From assembly GCA_030622265.1 (NCBI GenBank), contig JAUXGG010000115.1, positions 1 to 6,187 of the forward strand: a stretch of 6,187 nt of DNA. The letters are read 5' to 3'. The notes beneath the pieces were generated by a model. The model had not been told where the DNA came from. It made no database searches and saw only the letters and a program-made list of their open reading frames with translations. Shown in pieces: positions 1 to 4,854 of the stretch. This DNA comes from Candidatus Eiseniibacteriota bacterium. Lineage in GTDB: Bacteria; Arandabacterota; Arandabacteria; Arandabacterales; Arandabacteraceae. The position numbers were made by a program, and so were the translations under genes. The first letter of the stretch is position 1; each line of letters opens with the position of its first letter.

Positions 1-890
1 CACACCTGTGTGACCATCTGATTGGCAAGGGGCATGCGGTGATCGGGCTGGACAACCTGATCACGGGCGCTACCAGGAACATCGAGCACCTTGCGGGGAG
101 GAAGGATTTCCAGTTTATCAAGCACGATGTCACCGAGTACATTTTCGTCTCCGGTTCGGTCGACGCGGTCCTTCATTTCGCCTCCCCGGCAAGCCCCGTG
201 GACTATCTGGAGTATCCCATACAGACGCTCAAGGTGGGCGCCCTCGGGACGCACAAGGCCCTGGGCCTGGCCCGGGAGAAGGAAGCCAGGTTCCTGCTGG
301 CCTCGTCTTCCGAGGTCTACGGCGATCCCCTGGTTCACCCGCAGCGCGAGGACTACTGGGGGAATGTCAACCCGATCGGGCCGCGGGGAGTCTATGATGA
401 GGCAAAGCGGTTCGGCGAGGCCCTCGCCTTCGCCTACCACCGCACCCACGGCGTGGATACCAAGATTGCGCGTATCTTCAACACCTTCGGGCCGCGGATG
501 AGGTCCGGTGATGGCAGGGTGGTGCCCAACTTCATAACCCAGGCCATAGCCGGCAAGCCGCTTACGGTCTACGGGGACGGCAAGCAGACCAGGAGCTTCT
601 GCTTCGTGGGCGACCTGGTCGAGGGCATCTACAGGTTGCTGGTCTCAGAAGTCAATGACCCGGTCAACGTGGGAAATCCGCGCGAGATGACGATCCTGGA
701 TTTCGCAAGCAAGGTGGCGGAGTTAACAGGCTGCGCAAGCGACATCGTGTTCGAACCGCTTCCGGTCGATGACCCGAAGGTCAGGCAGCCGGACATAAGC
801 CGGGCTAGAGAGCTGCTTGACTGGGAGCCCAAGGTTCTGCTTGAGGATGGACTCAAGGCGACCATAGATTACTTCAAAGGCACCGTCTGA
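1..890 (+). CDS. UDP-glucuronate decarboxylase-like extended SDR (UDP-xylose synthase family), 5'-truncated by window edge
   Basis: This is an NAD-dependent extended SDR that probably decarboxylates UDP-glucuronate to UDP-xylose in the cytoplasm through a 4-keto intermediate. The frame is open from base 3. The first GTG (39) is not the real start, because the 12 codons before it read [12 protein letters not shown], the normal family sequence just after the missing GxxGxxG NAD-binding loop. Probably only some 15 residues lie outside the window. Numbering from the GTG at 39, I see VIGLDNL-type adenosine binding at the start, the UXS-typical ASPASP (49-54), SSSEVYG (89-95) with the conserved Glu, YDEAK (catalytic Tyr119 and Lys123), FNTFGPRM (147-154), DGRVVPNFI (158-166) and [10 protein letters not shown] (178-187). 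The run of motifs matches UXS proteins closely. From family knowledge the dimer keeps NAD tightly bound. A 25-bp gap to the next gene suggests co-transcription. A dTDP-glucose 4,6-dehydratase or a decarboxylase for another UDP-uronic acid is a less likely alternative. Confidence 0.88.
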   Translation, partial: HLCDHLIGKGHAVIGLDNLITGATRNIEHLAGRKDFQFIKHDVTEYIFVSGSVDAVLHFASPASPVDYLEYPIQTLKVGALGTHKALGLAREKEARFLLASSSEVYGDPLVHPQREDYWGNVNPIGPRGVYDEAKRFGEALAFAYHRTHGVDTKIARIFNTFGPRMRSGDGRVVPNFITQAIAGKPLTVYGDGKQTRSFCFVGDLVEGIYRLLVSEVNDPVNVGNPREMTILDFASKVAELTGCASDIVFEPLPVDDPKVRQPDISRARELLDWEPKVLLEDGLKATIDYFKGTV

Positions 891-904
891 CCGGACAAGT
901 AAAT

Positions 905-910
905 GGGAGG
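905..910 (+). promoter_or_regulatory. Ribosome binding site of the Gfo/Idh/MocA gene
   Basis: GGGAGG lies 5 nt before the ATG at 916, in the 25-bp gap after the UXS-like gene. It is a strong Shine-Dalgarno match and fixes the start at 916, where the Rossmann motif begins within 10 residues. Confidence 0.75.
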
Positions 911-915
911 GAAGC

Positions 916-1926
916 ATGGTTAAGGTTGCGGTGGTGGGAGTGGGTTACTGGGGACCCAACTTCGTAAGAAATATGGACGAGCTGGCCGGCTCCGAGCTGG
1001 TGGCCGTCTGTGATACCGCGAGTGAGAAATCGGAGAAGATCAAGGAAACGCATCCTCATCTTCCATTCACGGACGACTTCGATTCACTTCTTGAGGGGGA
1101 CAAGGTCGATGCCGTGGTGATAGCCACGGGTTCCGACTCCCATTATGAGCTCGCTCGCAAGGCCCTCGAGAGGAACAAACATGTTCTGGTGGAAAAGCCC
1201 ATGGCGCTCAGGTCCAGCGAGGCCGAAGAGATGGTCAAGCTGGCGGAGGAGCGAAAGCTGGTTCTGCTGGTGGGGCACCTCTTGAGATACCATAACGGGC
1301 TTATCAAGCTGAAGAAGTACATGGACGAGGGCTACCTGGGCAAGATCCTCTATGTTTATACCACCCGGGTGAATCTCGGCCGGATACGCAAAGAGGAGAG
1401 CGCCCTGTGGAGTTTCGCCACCCATGACATCTCGGTGGTCAACTATCTCCTCGGCGGGCAGCCGGATTCGGTGACCGCTTCGGGCCAGGCCTATGTCCGG
1501 GAAGGCGTAGAGGACGTGGTCTTCGCAACGCTGCATTTCCCCGAGGGCGTGATGGCTCACCTTCACGTGAGCTGGCTGGACCCGCACAAGATACGCAAGG
1601 TCACCGTGGTCGGGGATAAGAAGATGGCAGTGCTGGATGACATGCAGGCGACCGAGAAACTCAGGATCTACGACAAGGGTGTGGACTTCACGCCGTCCTA
1701 CGGGGACTACGGCGAGTCGCTCTCCATCAGGATCGGTGACATCTACATCCCGAAGATCGACATGTCTGAGCCTCTCAAGGTTGAGTGCCAGCACTTCCTG
1801 GACTGCATCGAGAAGGGCGAGAGGCCGTTGACCGATGGAAAGACCGGCCTGGAGGTCCTGAGGGTTCTTGAAGCTGCCGAGCAGTCACTGGCCGAGGGCA
1901 GCAGATCCATAACTATCGGAGGCTGA
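916..1926 (+). CDS. Gfo/Idh/MocA-family NAD(P)-dependent sugar-nucleotide dehydrogenase (WlbA/WbpB/GnnA-like)
   Basis: The 336-residue length is normal for the family. The N-terminal Rossmann fold opens with VAVVGVGYWG (GxGxxG at Gly8, Gly10, Gly13) and DAVVIAT (65-71). The VEKPMAL segment (92-98) holds the EKP motif, whose Lys94 is the usual catalytic and cofactor-contacting residue. The C-terminal alpha/beta domain has the active-site His in FATHDISVVNYLLG (His170, Asp171). Four residues before His170, where many relatives have a catalytic Asp, this protein has Ser166. The inferred reaction is oxidation of the C3 hydroxyl of a UDP-GlcNAc-type sugar to the 3-keto form. This rests on the next two genes, an acetyltransferase and a PLP aminotransferase, which are the partners of WlbA/WbpB (UDP-GlcNAcA substrate) or GnnA (UDP-GlcNAc substrate). 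In the WlbA/WbpB systems NADH can be recycled with 2-oxoglutarate, which the aminotransferase generates. The family call is firm, but the substrate is inference because Gfo/Idh/MocA enzymes vary widely. Confidence 0.88.
   Translation: MVKVAVVGVGYWGPNFVRNMDELAGSELVAVCDTASEKSEKIKETHPHLPFTDDFDSLLEGDKVDAVVIATGSDSHYELARKALERNKHVLVEKPMALRSSEAEEMVKLAEERKLVLLVGHLLRYHNGLIKLKKYMDEGYLGKILYVYTTRVNLGRIRKEESALWSFATHDISVVNYLLGGQPDSVTASGQAYVREGVEDVVFATLHFPEGVMAHLHVSWLDPHKIRKVTVVGDKKMAVLDDMQATEKLRIYDKGVDFTPSYGDYGESLSIRIGDIYIPKIDMSEPLKVECQHFLDCIEKGERPLTDGKTGLEVLRVLEAAEQSLAEGSRSITIGG
1918..1922 (+). promoter_or_regulatory. Ribosome binding site of the acetyltransferase gene, inside the preceding gene's end
   Basis: GGAGG spans the last two glycine codons of the dehydrogenase gene and lies 7 nt before the ATG at 1930. 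An out-of-frame ATG at 1926 overlaps the stop codon but is too close to the Shine-Dalgarno. Upstream stop and downstream start are 3 bp apart, which favours translational coupling. Confidence 0.72.
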
Positions 1927-1929
1927 TGG

Positions 1930-2685
1930 ATGGAGAGATTCATAGACCCGGCAGCGAAGATTGCCGAGGGGGTGGAGATAGGTTCCTATGCGCACATAGG
2001 GCCGGATGTCTCCATAGGTGAAGGGTCACGCATCGGCAACTGCGCGGTCATCCATGCGGACACCGTCATAGGAAAGAACGTGCTCATTGGGGATTGCAGC
2101 GTCGTGGGGAAGCTCCCCATGAAGGCCGCGATAAGTACGCTTAAGTCCGTGGATCTCCCTCCCGCAAAGATCGCAGACAAATGCATCATAGGCACCTGCA
2201 GTGCCGTGTACAGGGGCTGCGAGCTGGGCGAGGGAGTGCTGGTGGCGGACCAGGCCTCGGTGCGGGAGGACGTGAAGATCGGCAAGTTCACAATTGTCGG
2301 AAGAGGAGTTGCCATCGAGAACGACACGCGCATCGGCAACTACGTGAAGATAGAGACCAATGCCTATATCACGGCTCACACCGTAATCGAAGACCGGTGC
2401 TTCATCGCGCCGATGGTCGCGATGTCCAACGATAACTTCCTGGGAAGAACCAAGGAGAGGTTCAAGTACACTAAGGGACCATATCTCAAGAAGGGCGCCA
2501 GGGTCGGCGTGAACGCTACCCTGCTTCCGGGAATCGTGATCGGTGAGGACGCGGTAGTTGGCGCAGGCGCGGTGGTAACCAAGGATGTGCCTCCCGGGAA
2601 GATCGTCGCCGGAGTTCCCGCCGGCCTGTTCAAGGACACCCCGAGAGAGCAGATGGTTGACAAGCAAGGATATCCGGAGGAGTAA
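1930..2685 (+). CDS. Left-handed beta-helix (hexapeptide repeat) N-acetyltransferase, WlbB/WbpD-like, enlarged
   Basis: Hexapeptide repeats of the [LIV]-G-x-x type run through most of the 251 residues, the hallmark of trimeric acyl-CoA-dependent acyltransferases. An N-terminal coil set (about 1-60: VEIGSYAHIGPDVSIGEGSR and following) is interrupted by a non-repeat segment (about 61-82, LPMKAAISTLK...DLPPAK). The helix resumes at 83-170 and 187-230 and closes with GAGAVVTKDV and IVAGVPA (211-231), the standard end of sugar N-acetyltransferases. FIAPMVAMSNDN (158-169) corresponds to the WlbB/WbpD segment carrying an active-site Asn (Asn167 here), and the segment at 171-186 is the usual excursion loop before the last coils. 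The predicted role is acetyl transfer from acetyl-CoA to the C3 amino group made by the next gene's aminotransferase. The protein is longer than typical WlbB/WbpD (about 190 residues as I recall), the extra length being the N-terminal repeats plus the insert. Its position between the dehydrogenase and the aminotransferase supports the diacetamido-sugar role. Another sugar-amine or sugar-hydroxyl acceptor cannot be excluded. Confidence 0.85.
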   Translation: MERFIDPAAKIAEGVEIGSYAHIGPDVSIGEGSRIGNCAVIHADTVIGKNVLIGDCSVVGKLPMKAAISTLKSVDLPPAKIADKCIIGTCSAVYRGCELGEGVLVADQASVREDVKIGKFTIVGRGVAIENDTRIGNYVKIETNAYITAHTVIEDRCFIAPMVAMSNDNFLGRTKERFKYTKGPYLKKGARVGVNATLLPGIVIGEDAVVGAGAVVTKDVPPGKIVAGVPAGLFKDTPREQMVDKQGYPEE

Positions 2686-2691
2686 GGGAGG
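2684..2691 (+). promoter_or_regulatory. Ribosome binding site that supports the TTG start of the aminotransferase gene
   Basis: AAGGGAGG, overlapping the upstream TAA stop, lies 5 nt before TTG at 2697. There is no in-frame ATG before codon 15, and the TTG start gives the family's usual N-terminus (KVPQIDLLRQY), so TTG is the most likely initiator. Confidence 0.75.
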
Positions 2692-2696
2692 CTGAA

Positions 2697-3803
2697 TTGA
2701 AGGTACCCCAGATCGATCTGTTACGGCAGTACAACTCCATGAAGGACGATATTGATGGGAATATCGCAGAGGTATTCTCCAGCGGCGCCTTCGTCATGGG
2801 CAAATGGATCAAGGAGATCGAGGAGAAGGTCTCGGGCCTGATGGGTGCCAGGCGGGGCATCGGCGTGGCCTCTGGAACCGACGCGCTCGATCTCGCCATG
2901 ATGGCCTGCGACGTGGGCCCGGGAGACGAGGTAATAACCTCGCCCTTCTCTTTTGTCTCGGTCGCCGAGGTCGCGATCAGGATGGGCGCAAAGCCTGTGT
3001 TTGTCGACATCGACCCGAAGACCTTCAATATGATTCCCGAGCAGGTTGAGGCGGCGATCAACGATAAGACAAAGGCCATCGTGCCCGTTCACATCTACGG
3101 ACAGAGCGTCGACATGGATCCGATGATGGAGGCGGCGGGCCGGAAGGGGATCCCCGTCATCGAGGACGCGGCCCAGGCCATAGGGTCCAGGTATAAGGAC
3201 AAGCCGGTAGGATCGATCGGCCATCTCGCGTGCCTGAGCTTCTACCCCACCAAGAACCTTGGATGTTACGGCGACGGCGGCATGGTGCTCACCAACGATG
3301 ATGAGCTGGGCAATAAGGTATCGGCCTTAAGAAAACACGGCCAGGTGGAGAAGTACAAGTACAAGTACATAGGCATCAACAGCCGTCTGGACTCGATCCA
3401 GGCCGCCATTCTGCTTGCAAAGGCAAAGAAGATCGAGGCTTGGAACGACCGCAGGCGCAGCGTGGCCTCGATGTACAATGAGAAGCTCGCCGACCTGCCG
3501 GTTGAGACACCCTATGCGGCGGATTTCGCGTATCACATATATCACCAGTACACCCTCAAGGCCCGGAACCGCGACGGCCTGCAGAAGTTCCTGGGTGAGA
3601 AGGGTGTAGGCACCGCGATTCACTACCCGCTGGGCCTTCATCTGCAGGAAGCCTACGAGCCGCTTGGCCACAAGCTGGGGGACTTCCCCAACTGTGATGA
3701 AGCAGCGACCAAGGTGATTTCGCTGCCGATGTTCCCCGAGATAACCGACGAGGAAGTCGATTATATCTGCGGGGCGATCAGGGAGTTTTACGCGAATGCC
3801 TGA
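2697..3803 (+). CDS. DegT/DnrJ/EryC1/StrS-family PLP-dependent sugar aminotransferase (WlbC/WbpE-like)
   Basis: The 368 residues carry the full fold-type I sugar aminotransferase pattern. VPQIDLLRQY is at the N-terminus, and ASGTDAL (58-64) binds the PLP phosphate. GPGDEVITSPFSFVS (75-89) and GAKPVFVDIDP (97-107) follow. VIEDAAQAIGS (154-164) holds Asp157 for the PLP ring nitrogen. The Schiff-base lysine is Lys186 in SFYPTKNLGCYGDGG (181-195), and IGINSRLDSIQAAIL (225-239) is the usual substrate-side segment. The likely reaction is transfer of the glutamate amino group to a 3-keto UDP-sugar made by the dehydrogenase two genes upstream, before N-acetylation by the adjacent acetyltransferase. 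The match to WbpE/WlbC comes from gene context plus overall similarity. Other members aminate C4 or C3 of 4-keto or 3-keto 6-deoxy sugars, so the regiochemistry is inferred. The start is TTG, 11 bp after the acetyltransferase stop, and the 3' end overlaps the next gene by 8 bp. Confidence in the family is high and in the exact sugar moderate. Confidence 0.9.
   Translation: MKVPQIDLLRQYNSMKDDIDGNIAEVFSSGAFVMGKWIKEIEEKVSGLMGARRGIGVASGTDALDLAMMACDVGPGDEVITSPFSFVSVAEVAIRMGAKPVFVDIDPKTFNMIPEQVEAAINDKTKAIVPVHIYGQSVDMDPMMEAAGRKGIPVIEDAAQAIGSRYKDKPVGSIGHLACLSFYPTKNLGCYGDGGMVLTNDDELGNKVSALRKHGQVEKYKYKYIGINSRLDSIQAAILLAKAKKIEAWNDRRRSVASMYNEKLADLPVETPYAADFAYHIYHQYTLKARNRDGLQKFLGEKGVGTAIHYPLGLHLQEAYEPLGHKLGDFPNCDEAATKVISLPMFPEITDEEVDYICGAIREFYANA
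3351..3368 (+). repeat. Three tandem AAGTAC hexamers within the aminotransferase gene
   Basis: Three perfect in-frame copies of AAGTAC encode Lys-Tyr-Lys-Tyr-Lys-Tyr (219-224) just before the conserved IGINSRLD segment. Gain or loss of a copy would keep the frame. The length fits the usual spacing in this region, so it is probably ordinary coding sequence. Confidence 0.5.
3780..3785 (+). promoter_or_regulatory. Probable ribosome binding site for the second SDR gene
   Basis: AGGGAG inside the last codons of the aminotransferase gene lies 10 nt before ATG 3796 and 19 nt before the alternative ATG 3805. The spacing favours 3796. Conservation of the N-terminus (MRALVTGGAGFIG) would also allow 3805, reached by coupling with the upstream stop at 3801-3803. 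Confidence 0.5.
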
Positions 3804-4764
3804 GATGAGGGCTCTGGTGACGGGTGGGGCCGGTTTCATCGGCTCCCACCTGGTGGAGAAGCTGCTTGAGAAGGGCTACCGGGTCCATGTGATCGATGAC
3901 CTTTCGACGGGCAGCCGCGACAACATATCCCACCTTGAGGGTAACAGCCGCTTCGAGTGCACCATCGATACGATCCTGAACCCCGGTATCATGGAGAAGC
4001 TCGTCGCATCCTGCGACATCGTCTTTCACCTGGCCGCTGCTGTTGGCGTGGAGTATGTCATCCAGAACCAGCTGAAGTCGATCGAGATCAATATCCGGGG
4101 TTCAGAGATCTTGTTCGAGCAGGCCGGGAAGGCGGGGAAGAAGGTGGTCCTCTTCTCGACCTCCGAGATATACGGCAAGAGTGACGTGGTGCCCTTCAAC
4201 GAGGAGGCCGACAGCGTCTTGGGTCCCACGACCTTGAAGAGGTGGAGCTATGCTGTAACCAAGGCTCTGGATGAGATCCTCGCCCTGGCCTACCACAGGG
4301 AGCGGGACTTGCCCGTCGTGATCGTGAGGGTTTTCAACACCTGCGGGCCCAGGCAGACGGGCCGTTACGGCATGGTAATGCCCAGGTTCGTGAAGCAGGC
4401 CCTCTCGGGCGAGCCCATCACGGTATTCGGGGACGGTGAGCAGCGCAGGTGCTTCGCGTCGGTCTTCGACGTGGTGGACGGCATCCTGAAGCTCGCCGAG
4501 TGCGACCGGGCGGTCGGCGAGATATTCAACGTGGGCAACAACAAGGAGACCAGCATCCTTAAGCTGGCCGGGCGGGTGAAGGAGATCACAGGAAGCGCGT
4601 CCCCGATCGAGTTCATGGATTATGAGCATGCCTACGGGGAGGGCTTTGAGGACATGAGAAGACGGGTGCCCGACCTGCGCAAAATCGGGGAGTTTGTCGG
4701 CTATAAGCCTCTGACTGACCTGGACGGCATCATCAAAAGCGTGATTGATTTCGAGCGCAAGTAG
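3796..4764 (+). CDS. Extended SDR nucleotide-sugar epimerase/dehydratase/decarboxylase-like protein
   Basis: This is an NAD-binding SDR of 322 residues. ALVTGGAGFIGSHL (6-19) gives GxxGxxG at Gly10, Gly13 and Gly16. VIDDLSTG (32-39) holds the acidic residues for the NAD ribose, and DIVFHLAAAVGV (74-85) follows. STSEIYG (121-127), YAVTK (catalytic Tyr152 and Lys156) and RVFNTCGPRQ (178-187) come next, then FGDGEQRR (211-218) and GEIFNVGNNKE (241-251) in the substrate domain. Automated annotation would probably say UDP-glucose 4-epimerase. However, the Glu in STSEIYG and the Trp two residues before the catalytic Tyr (KRWSY) look more like the ArnA/UXS decarboxylase and 4,6-dehydratase side of the family. 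The C-terminal stretch GFEDMRRRVPDLRKI (283-297) is Arg-rich, as is common where the diphosphate is bound. The substrate is unknown. The gene overlaps the aminotransferase gene by 8 bp and closes the five-gene operon. Its start may instead be ATG 3805, which would remove three residues. Confidence 0.85.
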   Translation: MPEMRALVTGGAGFIGSHLVEKLLEKGYRVHVIDDLSTGSRDNISHLEGNSRFECTIDTILNPGIMEKLVASCDIVFHLAAAVGVEYVIQNQLKSIEINIRGSEILFEQAGKAGKKVVLFSTSEIYGKSDVVPFNEEADSVLGPTTLKRWSYAVTKALDEILALAYHRERDLPVVIVRVFNTCGPRQTGRYGMVMPRFVKQALSGEPITVFGDGEQRRCFASVFDVVDGILKLAECDRAVGEIFNVGNNKETSILKLAGRVKEITGSASPIEFMDYEHAYGEGFEDMRRRVPDLRKIGEFVGYKPLTDLDGIIKSVIDFERK

Positions 4765-4792
4765 ACCGCCGTTTGGGCCTTTTTAAAATAAC

Positions 4793-4821
4793 TTGACAAC
4801 CCTGACACCTATTCCTATGAT
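4793..4821 (+). promoter_or_regulatory. Sigma-70/SigA-type promoter of the transferase gene
   Basis: A perfect -35 TTGACA (4793-4798) and a -10 TATGAT (4816-4821, one mismatch from TATAAT) are separated by the optimal 17 bp. Transcription would start near 4828, giving a 5' leader of about 27 nt with the Shine-Dalgarno inside it. An AT-rich stretch just upstream (4780-4791) could act as an UP element. No operator was recognised, and so close a consensus match suggests constitutive housekeeping expression. Confidence 0.85.
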
Positions 4822-4839
4822 TGCGACGGGAAAATATAG

Positions 4840-4846
4840 AAGGGAG
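4840..4846 (+). promoter_or_regulatory. Ribosome binding site that supports the TTG start of the transferase gene
   Basis: AAGGGAG lies 8 nt before TTG 4855. The frame has no ATG near the expected N-terminus, and the TTG start gives a protein beginning directly with the first membrane helix, as usual for this family. Confidence 0.72.
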
Positions 4847-4854
4847 TACGGCGG

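Larger units (their letters stand above)
4765..4854 (+). other. Intergenic region between the SDR operon and the transferase gene
   Basis: This 90-bp gap is the only sizeable one inside the cluster. It is locally AT-rich (TTTTTAAAATAA at 4780-4791) and holds a promoter and a ribosome binding site for the next gene. The only structure before the T-run is a 3-bp GCC/GGC hairpin (4768-4778), too weak to call a terminator, so read-through from the operon into the transferase gene is likely. Confidence 0.6.

Noticed and set aside
39..890. GTG at 39 as the real start of the first gene
   Set aside because: The codons upstream continue family-conserved SDR sequence ([12 protein letters not shown]), so the gene runs off the left edge and its NAD-binding glycine loop is outside the window.
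1084..1794. Long minus-strand open frame (236 codons) opposite the dehydrogenase gene
   Set aside because: It is a shadow of a GC-rich gene. The plus strand here encodes all Gfo/Idh/MocA motifs, while the minus product is His- and Leu-rich with no recognisable domain and no gene context.
2026..2667. Minus-strand open frame (213 codons) opposite the acetyltransferase gene
   Set aside because: The plus strand shows clear hexapeptide repeats; the minus translation has no recognisable motif and no good ribosome binding site.
3351..3368. AAGTAC tandem repeat as a phase-variation tract
   Set aside because: The unit is 6 bp, so copy changes would not shift the frame, and three copies are too few for efficient slippage.
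4768..4784. Rho-independent terminator after the second SDR gene (GCC/GGC stem followed by TTTTT)
   Set aside because: Only 3 bp of stem can form and it is not GC-rich enough to be stable. The T-run is better explained as part of the AT-rich region upstream of the promoter.
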